Part shown: positions 10,011-21,463 of the stretch, in pieces
Layout: the number at the start of each line of letters is the position of its first letter
How positions within the stretch are numbered: the stretch's first letter is position 1
From: Mantis religiosa
Lineage: Eukaryota; Arthropoda; Insecta; Mantodea; Mantidae
Direction of reading: 5' to 3'
Assembly: GCA_030765055.1 (NCBI GenBank)
Contig: CM060947.1
Location: 266,309,992 to 266,373,991 of the forward strand
DNA length: 64,000 bases
The notes under the pieces: generated by a model
Seen by the model: the letters and a program-made list of their open reading frames with translations, nothing else
Told to the model about the DNA's origin: nothing
The model's database searches: none
Translations under genes and position numbers: made by a program

Positions 10011-11170
10011 TTTTTATATAATTTTTTTTAATCGATTAGCAGTACAATGCTTAACAGATCAGAGTGAAAATAAAGTAACAGTACAATAAGAATAACACTC
10101 AGGGGTAGACTAACTGCACGCTCCTAACTACATTAAGTTAGAACTCCAATAATACTCTCTGAGGAATTATGTCAATATTGAAGATGTAAGACAGACCTCA
10201 AGCACTAGAATCACTCGAATCAGATGTATCACTTAGAAGCAGGTCCTGTGGTAGTTTCCTCTTCAAGCGTGAGAGCTGGCGCGTGCGGACGCCGATGTTA
10301 TAATGCACAGCTCCTGGAACTTCTTGCAGTGTGGAAAAGAAACGACGAGCGATCCTGCGAATGTAGTCGTGAAGAGGTAACAGTCCTAGTTCGTGATGGA
10401 GCTGCTGATTACAGATGAACCATGGAGCGTTGGTAGCGATGCGCATGAAGCGATTCTGTATGACCTGAAGACGACGCAGATGACATGTGTGTGCGGCCCT
10501 CCACACTTGGCAGGCATAAGTAATAAGCGGACGAACGAGTGATTTGTAGAGTAACAATGAAGACTGTAGACCGAGGCTGGAACGGCGATGCAACAGAGGT
10601 GAGAGTTTTGAAAGTCGCCCGGAGGCCAGTGATATAAGACGGTCGATATGAGCACGCCAGGTCAGTCAAGAGTCCAAAAGCACTCCAAGGTATTTAACGG
10701 GAGTTGTAGTGGGGAGCCAAGGGACATTGTTCCTGTAGAGACACAACGGATTAAGCGGAGTATATCGGCGAAGAGTGAAGATTTTAGCTTCTGCTTTCTG
10801 AGGCTTAAAAGAGATCCGCCAAGTGCTGAACCAATGAGCTAGGCGATCTAAAGAGAGCTGTACTACTTGTTGTGCGTGCTGGAGATTAACATGAGAATAA
10901 TATAGTAGTGTCATCAGAGTAAAGAGCTAAAGAAGTCGGAGCTAAGTCAGGAATATCAGAAATGTATATATTAAATAGAGTCGGGGCCAAGATAGAACCC
11001 CGTTGGACACCTGCGTGAATATTACGTGGGGATGAAAGCTTTCTACCAATTCGTACTGAAAACCTGCGTTCGTAGAGGAAACTGTGGATTAGATGTGATA
11101 AATAATTAGGAAGACCGATGCGGTAGAGCTTAAGGAGCAAACCATCATGCCAAACCCTGTCGAATGCCTG
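10011..11170 (-). mobile_element. 5'-truncated Jockey-clade LINE (family J1, copy 1)
   Basis: Bounded by a perfect 12-bp direct repeat, tgtagcacatct, at 9999-10010 and 11171-11182. A T-rich stretch at 10011-10033 represents the poly(A) tail of the minus-strand element. It starts abruptly inside the RT domain, as expected when target-primed reverse transcription stops early. Confidence 0.88.
10198..11170 (-). pseudogene. Jockey-clade reverse transcriptase, C-terminal two thirds
   Basis: Begins in motif A (AFDRVWHDGLLLKLYRIGLP), then RRFSVRIGRKLSS, GVQRGSILAPTLFNIYISD (motif B, with PQG changed to QRG) and LALYSDDT (YADD changed to YSDD). After a frameshift at about 10900 it continues with WFSTWRISFKPQKAEAKIF, PWLPTTTPVKYLGVLLDS and, after a stop, LLYKSLVRPLITYACQVW and a C-terminal RLKRKLPQDLLLSD. 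It is the same family as the LINE at 21439-23397, which shares the PQDLLLSD terminus. The endonuclease and N-terminal RT are missing. Confidence 0.85.
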
Positions 11171-11384
11171 TGTAGCACATCTGGTTTCGTAGATATGGAA
11201 ACATAAGACGCCTGACTAGAAACAAAAGAATCGTCAACTGTCAGTGAAGGAAAGCACACACGTGGTCTGCTGCAGTTGTATTTTGTACCTTACATTCAGT
11301 AAAGTGGTGATCTATTAAGAGTGCACACGTGCTTTTCAAAGTTAGCAAATATATCGCTTAGCAAGTCTAGTACTGGTGCGTCTA

Positions 11385-11571
11385 GTACTGGATTATATCC
11401 ATTGTCATAAAAACACACCAGCTCACTCAACTGTTACATAACAACTGAGCGTCCAAATTGGCTGAAACTTAACCGAGTAACTGCCAACAAATGAACAACG
11501 AAATTCACTAGCTTTTATTTACGAGGGCTGCATCTTCTTGTTGAGGTCGGAAACTTTTCAATCCATCCTCG
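11385..11571 (-). mobile_element. mariner 5' end fragment
   Basis: On the minus strand it opens with TA then cgaggatggattgaaaagtttccgac (terminal repeat) and matches the 5' leader of the mariner at 63484 (gtgaatttcgttgctcatctgttg..., ttcagttgttaagtaat). It stops at about the expected start codon, so no transposase is present. Confidence 0.8.
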
Positions 11572-11879
11572 TATAACGAATACCCGTAAGGATTTCTGCA
11601 CACTTGGATATCATTAAATAGAAATTGATATGGGAATAAGAATTTTAGGAATAGTTTTAGCAGGAGTAGAGGAAGTCATAAGATTAATACTTGTTTCACA
11701 TAAGCTTGCCCCGTATCTCTTAACGGTCACGTGACCTTATCACCTCTCATTGGCTGCTGTTGTAGTATAGACTGTTGTGCGGTAAAATTTAGTTCGTTAT
11801 TTAACATGGTATTATGGTGTATTTATATGTTGGAAGAGAATTATCAAATTTATAGTTTCGTAACTGTTTAAAATAAATA

Positions 11880-12588
11880 CGAGGGCCGTTCAGAAAGTAA
11901 CTTCCGGTTGATTGCAAAAATTCACCAAGTTAAATAAAAATATTTTAATATATACATCTTACAACTACATCTTTGCACTATTTTTCTACATAGTCTCCAT
12001 AACGATTGAGGCACTTATCGTATCTGTTCACAAGCTTTGAAATTCCTTCTGCATAAAATCACCCGCTTGTGCCTGGAGCCAGCCTGTGACCGCATCTTTG
12101 AGCTCTTCGTCGTCATCAAACCGCTGGGACCCGAGCCATGTCTTCATAAGCATGAAGAGGTGATAATCGCTTGGCGCCAGATCTGGGCTGTAAGGTGGAT
12201 GGTTGACATGGTCCCACTTGAAGGACTCAAGAAGGGCTCTTGTTCTGCGAGCAGAGTGAGGACGGGCGTGATCGTGCCAAAAAAACGATACCTGAAGTCA
12301 GCATACCACGGCGTTTGTTCTGTATAGCCCGTCGTAAATTTTTTAGTGTTTCACAGTACACGTATTGATTAATGGTCGTCCCACGTTCCATGCACATTTG
12401 GCGGGGTTTTCTATTGCAGCACACATTTCAAACGGCCACAAACACTAAACTAGCGCAGATACGACGTTCACTCGACCGCGGCTTGATGCCGACTGACCTG
12501 CTGAGTGCGTGAATGCACAAATGGCGTCGCTACTCTCCCCACTACCCAAACTGTGACCGATCGGAGGTTACTTTCTGAACGGACCTCG
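11880..12588 (-). mobile_element. Internally deleted mariner with intact terminal repeats
   Basis: The ends are inverted repeats: cgagggccgttcagaaagta at 11880 and, on the opposite strand, cgaggtccgttcagaaagta ending at 12588, each flanked by TA. Length is 709 bp against about 1.3 kb for a full mariner. The minus strand keeps only the C-terminal transposase: HPPYSPDLAPSDYHLF (third catalytic Asp of a DD34D-type triad, about 12160-12200), GSQRFDDDEELKDAVTGWLQ and a final DKCLN-like region in broken frame. The upstream coding half is deleted. Such copies can be mobilised in trans while their ends are recognised. Confidence 0.88.
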
Positions 12589-12849
12589 TATATTACGCAA
12601 CAGATTTGATTTATCCGAAATGCATGTTAATTCTTAAACCAAGTAAAGAGGAGGTTCCTTTGCTCTCAATCACATGGCACGATATCACGTGATTTAGCGG
12701 TAGTGATGACATATTTGTTTATATGACTTTTATCACTGACCTTGGTTTGAACTGGATTACTCATATAGCGCCATTCGACGGTGTAAATGCCGAATGCGAG
12801 AGCTAAATTATTTTATTGATCGTTTATTGCGCGTGTACTTATATGTATA

Positions 12850-13215
12850 ATGGCAGAGTCTACCGCCAGTTTTTCGCTGAAGCATCGCCCTTTACAAAGC
12901 GGCGAAAAAAGAATTGTGGTGCATGTGTTCAATGCACTCACAGAGAAGAATCCGTCTTTGTCAGTGAGAGAAGTCGAACAGCTGTGCTCTGAACTTACAG
13001 GTGTGTTAGATGGAACGTCGCGACATGAAATTGAGACAACAGGAAAACTTACCACTCCAGGGGCGATATTGCTGTGTGGCGAAGACGTTATTTAAGGACA
13101 ATCAGACTGCACCGGGATACAAGTCGCAAAATATACTACCTCGACGAGACTTGGCTGGATGAAGGACACACGACAAGTATGGCGTGACACGACTTTAAGA
13201 CTGAAAGGCAAGCAT
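12850..13215 (+). pseudogene. IS630/Tc1-like (DDE_3) transposase, internally deleted
   Basis: The N-terminal frame from 12850 has LKHRPLQSGEKRIVVHVFNA and NPSLSVREVEQLCSELTGV, the first helix-turn-helix of a Tc1/IS630 transposase. After about 13065 the frame moves to RRYLRTIRLHRDTSRKIYYL then DETWLDEGHTTSMA, which carries the first catalytic Asp (YLDET, about 13140). The region normally between them (second HTH and linker, about 100 residues) is absent. A stop follows GHTTSMA and the rest of the DDE fold is missing. It is related in type to the fragment at 4430-5032 but clearly a different family. Confidence 0.7.
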
Positions 13216-13429
13216 TTTTGTAAGATATTTGTGCTGGTTTTAAAAAATTCCAGTGGGATAGGCCAGAGTTCTTCCATTATAAACTTGTTTCAGTTTCATT
13301 GCTCATTCATTCAGGTCCAGCTTGCTCAGTTTCATTATAAATTTCACTATTTTTACATGCATTCATATTCTTATTTTTATGATTTATCTATCTTCCTGGT
13401 AATTATTATGAGGTTTACTGAAGTATAAA

Positions 13430-14487
13430 ATGTGACGGGAAGGTACCGCCTATGGCCTATGGCACGAAAGCGTTAGTCAATTAGGATGAGGGGGAAGGTA
13501 AGTTGCACGCGGAGTGATACATGTCAGCGGGGAAAAGTTATATGAAACAGAGTAGTTGAAGCAGCTTTCAGTTCTTTCTTGCATATCTTGCAAAGAGTAT
13601 AGATGGAACTTTAGATCCGGATCATAACGACGCTTCTGTATGTTTATTAGGGGACCGGTGGCTTGTTTGTTACTTTGGCACGTACAACAAAAATTGTCAG
13701 AAAAAAAAACATTCTGCAAACAATTAATCTCCCATAACTTGAAATACATAGAGATATAAACGATAAAGCATTGTGAGTATACCACTTCAGATTATGTTTT
13801 TAACGTAAATAACGGTTCTATCTCATTAAAACGTTAAAAGGCAACATTTAAACCTCAAATGCTAGCCAAGCTTGTTCCCTCAGTTAGGGATTTCATTGAC
13901 CGCACAAAGTCAACTGCAAGAACCACTGAGTTATGAACTTCGGGCTAATATTTACACAATAAAGGCGCAGTTATTAATTTGGCAGCACTGTGACCCGCTA
14001 AATAATTTACGTGTAATTCAAAGGGCATGCTTATCTAAGTGAACACACCCAATGATCATCAATTTACATTCTTGTCCACAGATTTAACCTCGTTTATTTA
14101 CCGAGATTCGTGTTTAGCAACAATACTGAGCCGCTTATATACTTATTATTGAATATTATCCGCAAGATTTGTGTCAACAATAATTATAAACAGTCACGTT
14201 ATCGTTACAATCAATGTTTGCAGCTACACAAACACCTATTAATTAATAATAGCTCGCAATTTACACCGCATTTCCTCCCCTATCTAAAGTTACATTATCA
14301 GCAATGAGTCTGGTTACATGTAATTTACATATTGGACAACAAATATGAATTTCAAATGTTTAATGCCAACTTAGCTGTGCCGTTTGTAAGGCAGAACGCC
14401 GTGCATACCAATATTACAAAGAAATAAAAATGGCATAATCAGCTTTAACAAATATTTAACCATTCAAAAGTCCAATTCTTTTTAAAA
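13430..14487. other. No gene recognised
   Basis: AT-rich. Short frames on both strands (minus 13477-13785, plus 14110-14307) have no motif I recognise. Confidence 0.4.
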
Positions 14488-15179
14488 TACAAGGCTGATC
14501 AGGAAAGTATCCAATCTCAATATGAGAAAGCTAGCAGTCGTAAACAAAAGCTAGTGAATTTCGTTCTTCATCTGTTGACACTTACTCAACAAAGTTATAG
14601 CCATTTGCGACACTCAGTTGTTATGTAACAGTCATTTGAGTGAGTTGATGTAAGCGTTTTTCCATAAAATGGACAAAATCGAGTATCGAGCTGTCATAAA
14701 ATATTTGATTTTGAAAGGCAATATGCCTACGCAAATCAAAGATGAGTTGGATTCTGTATGGGGACTCTGTACCATCATTTACCACATTGAAATTTTAAGT
14801 AGCTGCATTCAAACGTGGCCGTAAGACCTTGTAAAGCGCTGAACGTTCGGGACGTCCAAAAACTGCAACTACCCACGAAAACGTCGCTAAGGTTCACCAA
14901 GTGGTCTTAGACGACCACTGAATTAGAGTGAGAGAGATAGCAGAGGCTATGAACATGACAAAAGAACGTGTTTGTCACATATTAAATCAACATTTAGACA
15001 CGAGAAAGCTGTCCGTGCTTTGGGTGCCGCGTTTGCTCAAGTTAGACCAAAATCTTGTTCGAATGAACATTTCCAACGCTCTGTTGACGCAGTTTAGGTG
15101 CAATAAATCCGAATTTTGGTGCCTACTGATTACTGTAGATGAAATCTGAAAACACCATTACACAACCGTAACAAAATAC

Positions 15180-15413
15180 GCCCGCCTCGGTAGCGTGGAT
15201 GGTAGCGTGTCTGCATCACGTTCAAGAGATCCCGTGTTCGAATCTCGCTTAGGATGACTTACCTAGATAACGTTTCTTAGCGAGTTTTCCCTTTTCCTGA
15301 AAGACGAATGTAGGGTAACTTTAACCTCTATGCACCTTGGGCACATTTGAGCGTCATTTCATCCATTTCATTTATCGCCCGATATCACTTAACATTGGAA
15401 GACGTAAATTAAA
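15180..15413 (+). mobile_element. SINE family V (copy 4) inside mariner
   Basis: Complete copy with head gcccgcctcggtagcgtgga, B-box gtgttcgaatctcgc and body ttcctgaaagacgaatgtag to gacgtaaatta. It is flanked by aaaatac at 15173-15179 and 15414-15420. It interrupts the transposase just after the first catalytic Asp. Confidence 0.92.
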
Positions 15414-15851
15414 AAAATACAGTACAAACAGTGCACTGCAATGAGGGAACCGGCTCCAAAAGAAACAAAAATGTTTTCTCAGCTCGGAAAAAGATGGCGA
15501 ATCTTTTTAGGGATAATCATGGAGTTATTTTATTCGATTATCTTCAAAAAGATAAAAAAACAATTACAGGAGCACACTGCGCATCATTACTTCACAAGCT
15601 GAAGGCTGAACTTGCGGAAAACGGCCACATTTACGGAAAAAGAAAATCCTGTTTCACCAGGACAACGCACCGTCTCACACCTCAGCTGCTGAAATGGCGA
15701 AAATCCAAGAAATACAGTTTCAACTGCTTGACTCACCAAATCTAGCCCCAAGCGACTTCTTTTTGTTCCCTCATCTGAAAATTGCGCACGGAGGACAGAG
15801 TTAGTCGTGAAATGAAGAAGCAATCACCTTCCTGAACAATTACATGGCTGA

Positions 15852-16280
15852 TAAAAACGTCGATACTATTTGGACGGGTTACAGAAATGGGAGCATAGCT
15901 GGTAGAAGTGTGTAGAGTTACAAGGAGACTATGTTGAAAAACGTCGAGTACTATTTGGACGGGTTACAGAGATGGGACATCGCTGGGAGAAGTGTGTAGA
16001 ATTTCAAGGAGACTATGTTGAAAAACGTCGAGTACTATTTGGACGTGTTACAGAGATGGGAACATCGCTGACAGAAGTGTGTGGAGTTACAAGGAGACTA
16101 TGTTGAAAAACGCCGAGTACTACTTGGACGGGTTACAGAGATGGGAACATCGCTGGGAGAAATGTGTAGAGCTACAAGGAGACTATGTTGAAAAACGTCG
16201 AGTACTATTTGGACGTGTCACAGAGATAGGAGCATCGCTGAGAGAAGTGTGTAGAGTTACAAGGAGACTATGTTGAAAAA
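15852..16280 (+). repeat. 85-bp tandem repeat from mariner 3' coding DNA (about 5 units)
   Basis: Unit: aaaacgtcgagtactatttgg ... gagttacaaggagactatgttg. The marker atgttg recurs at 15931, 16015, 16100, 16185 and 16270, giving spacings of 84, 85, 85 and 85. It encodes the mariner C-terminal peptide (EYYLDGLQRWEHRWEKC). 85 leaves remainder 1 on division by 3, so each unit shifts the frame. Confidence 0.95.
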
Positions 16281-16290
16281 GTAAAAGATA

Positions 16291-17150
16291 TTAAAAAATG
16301 ATTACCCTCCTGCACCCGTATATGTTTTTAAACAGCATCTAATTTGAAACTATTTCAAAAGAGTGGAAAGTGTTTACAAGGCCTGGGTTGAAAACGTATA
16401 AAGAATGCTATATAAACAAAAAAGCGTTTTGATTTTATATCAGGCCAAATCACAGTTGGTCACGATATATTAGTTAACAATCAAAAGAAAGCTGTTAAAA
16501 CTTGACAGTCTATTCAATTTATAAATGTGGGCATGATGTGATATACTTACTTCTTTGAAATTTGTAACATACTGCATCAAGTTTAAGCAATTCTTTTTTA
16601 AATTATACGTCCATGTGTATAAATAAATTTAAATGACTAAACGTTACAAAGATACACATTTTAGTCTTTTCACTGTTAACTGTATATTATACTTCATGCA
16701 TAAATATGTCTGGTGCGGTACAAAATGCTCGCAGCTTGCCTTCTTCTGGTGGTCAGCCCTTGGGACTGTGTTAACATCATAAAAACCGATTCTACTATGT
16801 TGGATTCCGAGAAAATGACATTTCAGATGTTCAGTCTGACATTTGCTGAGTTTTCTGCAAATCGGTCTCAACACTAAGTCAGCGATTCCGAAGTCAAGAG
16901 GAATGTGTGGTTGGGTTGTTTTTCTTTCAACAACATAAATCCGCTTACCTACAATAGTCATATTCCAGTCTTGGTCTAAAGTTCTGGATAGCATGCAACG
17001 ATCAACTCTTTTCCTGGAAGTTACCTATGGCTTTAAACCACGTAGGTGTTCCAAGAAATACAATGCTCGTAAGATTCTTTTTACAAACCTACGTCTAGCA
17101 TAAACGGTTTCTATGCTGTATATTTATTTATATTCCGCGAAGTAAAGTAA
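16291..17150. other. No gene recognised
   Basis: AT-rich. A 116-codon minus-strand frame at 16644-16994 is the longest here; it has no motif I recognise and may be chance. Confidence 0.35.
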
Positions 17151-17159
17151 ATGTACTTA

Positions 17160-17590
17160 TGCGGTGTGCTGATAAAACGCATCCCGGCTTCATAGTCAGA
17201 AGGTCCAGATTTGGAATCACCATTAGTGAAAGTTATTTTCAGAAATATTTTCTATGCTTTTCTCCTATACTGTAAGTTCAATGTCTAATAACTCTAAGCT
17301 CTAAGTACCTGTACTCATTTGAACATCATTCCATTCATCGTCCAATATGACTTAACGTTGGAGGTTTTCCATTATCCTGAAAGATTAATGTCTGGTAACT
17401 CTAAGCTCTATGTACCTTGTACTCATTTGAACATCATTTTATTCATCATCCTATATTAACTTTGGAGGTTTTCTCTTATACTACAAGATCAATATCTGAT
17501 AACTCCAAGCACTATGTATCCTGTACTCATTTGAATATCATTTAATTTATGGTCCGATGTGAGCTAATGTTGAATGACTTAAATTGATCC
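17160..17590 (+). repeat. Degenerate SINE V with three tandem copies of its body
   Basis: A decayed tRNA-like head (cccggcttcatagtcagaaggtcc, then ggaatcacc) precedes three approximately 108-bp units carrying ctctaagctctaagtacctg and catttgaacatcattccatt (about 17275-17580). The end, gttgaatgacttaaatt, matches the normal SINE terminus (gttggaggacgtaaatt). It is an older, shorter version of the arrays at 52.9 and 58.7 kb. Confidence 0.75.
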
Positions 17591-19780
17591 TGTCGCGGGC
17601 CGTGAGGGTTATGCTTACAACAGAGTAACTACCACTTGATTGAATAATATCAGGTTTCAAATAGATCATTTGCTGATAAGCACGACTCCTTTTGGGTCGA
17701 GGTTCAATGCTGGTCACGATCGATGTGCTCTGAAAGTGAGCTTCCTTTTTTTCTCCTTTTGGTCTCAGGAAAGGTGTAAAAATTGATTTTATGAGAAAGG
17801 CACTTCTGTCTGTAGGTCAATAGTGTGTCGTTATTAAAATAAAATATTACAATAATCTCTAGGTTTAGCCTTGGTTATTGAGAAAATATTCAAAAAGGAT
17901 ATCAAAGACACGTAAAACATCTATTTGTCATGGAAATTTTGGGACCTAATCCCAGAATCCTAATACATTACACTCATACTGATATGACCTTCTTAAGAAG
18001 TATTTACTTTCCCTACACTTTTAGGGTAGATAAAATCCATGATAAAATTTGAATTGAAATATGCTTTGTGTTCGTGGCAATTAAACTTTAAGAATTTCAG
18101 GGGTGCAACATAAAAGTTTAAAGAAATTTTCCTTTATATCGAATCCTTTTTTTAAATTTTAATTTTGTAAGTCTTAAATTTTCTGAGAATTGCCTTTAAA
18201 TGTCCTTTAGTCTTAATTACGTTTGCTTAAACTGGTGAATGGAAGTGGAGAAGAAAATTTGCTGCACTGAAAATGCAAATCTCAATGTAGCGAAAAGATT
18301 ACGTCAAAACAAATCACAATGAACTGGAATGCATAAAGCTTTTCCCATAAATTCTACATACGTATGTTGTTTTTCACGCAAATTTCCTAAAGTTATCGCT
18401 GTTACCAACATCACAGTCGAGAAAAATGGTTTTATAATGAATTTATGGGAGATAATTTAATTCCCATAAGGTAAAATTAAAGCATAGGGTAAAAATATGA
18501 GGTAACATTTGATTAGAAAGCTTCATCGTGTATGGCAATTTTAGTGATATTAGTAAAAACTATTGTACTTGAGGCAAATGATGTTCTAATGATGTAATTG
18601 GAACAGAAAACTATTGGATTAAATGTCAGATGCCCAGAACTCAATTATGATCAGGAAAGTGCTGCTGCTATGTCGTGTAGACGAAATTGTGAGAAAGATT
18701 GCAGTTACCGTATACACAAATGGGAGGCTACGATTTTAGCAAACTACGAATTTTGGTTAGGATAGCGGCATGAAGATTGATATTATAAATGAATTAACAT
18801 TTGTTAGTTTCACAAAATCTCGAAAAAGGCTGAACCGATTTGCCTAATTTTGGTTTTGAAATATCTGTATAAGTCCTAGAAAGGTTTAAAGGTGAGAGAA
18901 GAAACCTGAAGTTATAATAGACTGTGTTATTAGTTAACTAAATATAAAACTACACACGCAAGCTATCACAGAACACATACACCTTCCTTTGTTTTCGACA
19001 AACAAAAGCATTACAAACTACAAAGGTATTCAACTCCTTGCCAAAGTCTTCAAAGATATTTCACTTACCATATCTTATTAAATAGCATTTGTCGATTGTT
19101 ATCAAGACTGGAATTTTGTTTATGTAGCATGATGATACATTTTTCGAAGATTAGACACTAAAGTAATTTCTGAAGGCTCTATAACACTACAAATATTTGA
19201 CCACAGACATTTTTGAGTCCTTGGATATCTTATTTATAATTTATGTTTGTAAATTTGTGAATGTGAACTGAATTGACAAATTAATGGAATTTATTTTAAT
19301 TTGTGAAGCTAGCGGAAACTTTTTACTGCACCAAAGAAGAGTATTTTAACGTGCTTTTCCGGAAATAACGCAATAGTAAACTAACCATAATTGGCTGAGC
19401 CAATGAGGCATATTTGCTGTAAAAAAATACAAATGTCTGTCATCTCAATGTGACTTATACAGATTTTTCTTCTGTGGGAGTTGTTTAAACCAGTTATAAA
19501 CCAGGATGACGTAGTCAATTATCCCACTGAGTTTTCAAATTAATTAGAATTTCCTGAATTCTCATCTCACAAATAAAAATTAAAAATAGCATCATTGGTG
19601 ATCCTACTGCATAACATATACCAACTACGACTGTACAATTGAACGAGACTGTGACAAAGCTAATGAATAACGTCATCGAGGCAACAATGATCAAGGTAAA
19701 GTACAAAGGAGAAGATAATCATCTTCATCCGGCGTATTAAGATGATTCTAACGGATTTACCTTAGGATTTTAAGGGTCTT
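17591..19780. other. No gene recognised
   Basis: About 2.2 kb of AT-rich DNA. A possible second decayed tRNA-like head lies at about 17680-17710 (gggtcgaggttcaatgctgg). No convincing coding frame. Confidence 0.4.
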
Positions 19781-19789
19781 AGCCTTTGC

Positions 19790-21320
19790 AATGACCATAA
19801 ATAAATCTCCAAGGCAGTGTTGGTAGTTTGCGGTATCAACTTGGAGTTTCCCAGCAGCAGAAGGGTCGAGTCGTACAGGTTTACCTGGACGGAGTGTTTG
19901 CTGCCGAGCACCTAGCCGCTTATTGCGGCTTTATCTGGGCAGTATAAAAGAGTCATCATTGTCTCAGGCGGTTGTCTTCGGCAGTGGTATGTCTAGCCTT
20001 ATGCACGCTGTTGCCCCCGGGGGGGGGGGGGGTTGTTGGCCCAGTGCTGGCTGCGCTCTTCCGCCTGCCTGGGAGGCATCTGGGCACAGTCCTCTTAAGA
20101 GGCTAGAGGGAAAGGAACAATGTTTAGGTATTGGACTTACCAAGCCCATTTCTGGGCTTGGGGAGTTGGGTTCAGGGGAATGTGGCCCTGTTCAGTTCTG
20201 GTTACCCAAAGCATCTTTGAGCAACCGGTAGCTCGGTCGGCGGCGAGGATCCCTGTGGTCGTAACGGCCAAGGGTGTTCACCAGGACGTTGGGATGGTAG
20301 TCTAGCTTATCGTAGATGGTGCGGGCTCTCTCCCGCACCACGTCCACGATGTACATGACCCCGGAGTCGGTGTGAAGGATGTGGGACGGGAAACTACGCC
20401 CGGTATCGTACAGCATGCGCAGTGCCCTGTTCTGGACGCGCTGTAGTCTGCGAATAGTGGTCGGAGCCGCTGATCCCCAGACTTCGCAGCCGTACAGAAT
20501 CAGGGGCGGTATAATCGCCCGATACAGGCGTAGTTTGAGGTGCGTTGGCATGGTGGATTTAAGTACAGGGTACAACTGTCTTAGTGCTGCATGCCCTTGT
20601 CCGGCTTTGACCCGGACGTGAGGTGCGTAGGTGAGACCGCGATCGAGGTGGACGCCAAGGTATTTGGCAGTGGGAACCCAAGGGATTTGCCTCTGCCTCA
20701 ACCTCAGCGACCATTTCGGTCGCCCAGCTCGGACCATAGCCAGGATAAGAGCTGAGCTCTTCTCGGGGCTAATGGCCATCCTCCACTTCTCACTCCAACG
20801 GCCAATGGCTCTGAGCTGGCGCTGCAGCGGAGGATGACAATATCTTAGGTTTTTATTACGTGCCATTATGAGGACGTCGTCGGCATATTGGCACGTAACA
20901 GTCTCTGGTTCTAAGGGGAAGTCAGACATGAAGGCCGCAAAGAGTATCGGGGACAGTACACTGTCTTCCGGGACTCCCGCGGCTATGGCTCTGATAGATG
21001 ACAGCCGTCCTTCCACCCTCACGCAGAACGTGCGGTCTCTGAGGAAACTACTAATCAGGGCGAGATAGGGAGGAGGTACGTTGGCCTCCCTGACTTTGTA
21101 CAGTAGGCCTTGGTGCCAGGTTGTGGCAAAGGCTTTCTCTAGGTCTAGAAGCACCGCGACTTGGAGTTTCCCTGTTGCTCCCACGGACAATAATACATCG
21201 CGAACGCATTGTTGAGGCAAGTCGGCGTGAGGGACAAGTTCAAAGAGACGGGCAGGCCAGTGCGGTGGTAAAAGCTCGCCGAAACGAGAGGGGGGAAGAA
21301 GACATACCTCTTTCATCTAG
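19790..21320 (-). mobile_element. 5'-truncated Jockey-clade LINE (family J2, copy 1)
   Basis: Contains the open frame 20192-21316 and a GC-rich 3' untranslated stretch (about 19850-20190) that includes a run of 13 G at about 20022-20034. I could not define a target duplication. The 3' flank (19790-19850) contains caacttggagtttccc, similar to coding bases at about 21160, so the 3' end may be rearranged. Confidence 0.7.
20192..21316 (-). pseudogene. Jockey-clade reverse transcriptase (374 codons open)
   Basis: The longest uninterrupted plain RT frame of its family here. Motif A region VAVLLDLEKAFATTWHQGLL (the D of LLDLEKAF is kept; the usual AFD is AFA), SFLRDRTFCVRVEG, motif B AGVPEDSVLSPILFAAFMSD (usual PQGS changed to PEDS), catalytic TCQYADDVLIMARN, WRMAISPEKSSAL, IPWVPTAKYLGVHLDRGLTY (thumb) and a C-terminal LILYGCEVWGSA...QRVQNRALRMLY. 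The endonuclease and RT fingers are missing, so the ATG at 21316 is only the first Met of a truncated frame. The PQG change suggests it is inactive despite the open frame. Confidence 0.85.
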
Positions 21321-21463
21321 CGCCATCTTAATGGATTAAGAACATTCCGGATAGCGAGTAAGCTATAAATAAGGAAGCCGCAGCTCATCAAGGGAACAGT
21401 CGGTAATTGGACGCGTGTGCATGAACAGGTGTAAAAGATTGGCTGCGTAGGAAGCTTAATGGA

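Larger units (their letters stand above)
14490..16290 (+). pseudogene. mariner transposase pseudogene with internal SINE and 85-bp tandem repeat
   Basis: TA then caaggctgatcaggaaagta (5' terminal repeat) at 14490. The reading frame starts at 14669 with MDKIEYRAVIKYLILKGNMP. The second HTH is REIAEAMNMTKERVCHILNQ (about 14929), followed by LSVLWVPRLL. The first catalytic Asp is in ITVDEI (about 15135). After the SINE (15180-15413) the frame continues in broken form to FHQDNAPSHTSAAEMAKI-like sequence (second Asp, about 15661) and LAPSDFFLFPHLKIA (third Asp, about 15755), so the DD34D residues are still recognisable. The C-terminal EYYLDGLQRWEHRWEKC segment is repeated in tandem. Many stops; not functional. 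Confidence 0.88.

Noticed and set aside
14669..16280. Host SETMAR-like gene
   Set aside because: Only the mariner part is present, with stops, no SET domain, and TIR plus TA at the start.
16644..16994. 116-codon minus-strand frame as a host gene
   Set aside because: No recognisable motif, no neighbouring exon-like features; length is possible by chance.
9030..19512. Shared aaaccaggatgac near 9035 and 19499 as ends of a dispersed element
   Set aside because: Only about 13 bp match with unrelated flanks; compatible with chance.
19923..20305. Overlapping GC-rich open frames beside the Jockey LINE
   Set aside because: They lie antisense to, or in the 3' untranslated part of, the LINE and contain a poly-G run.
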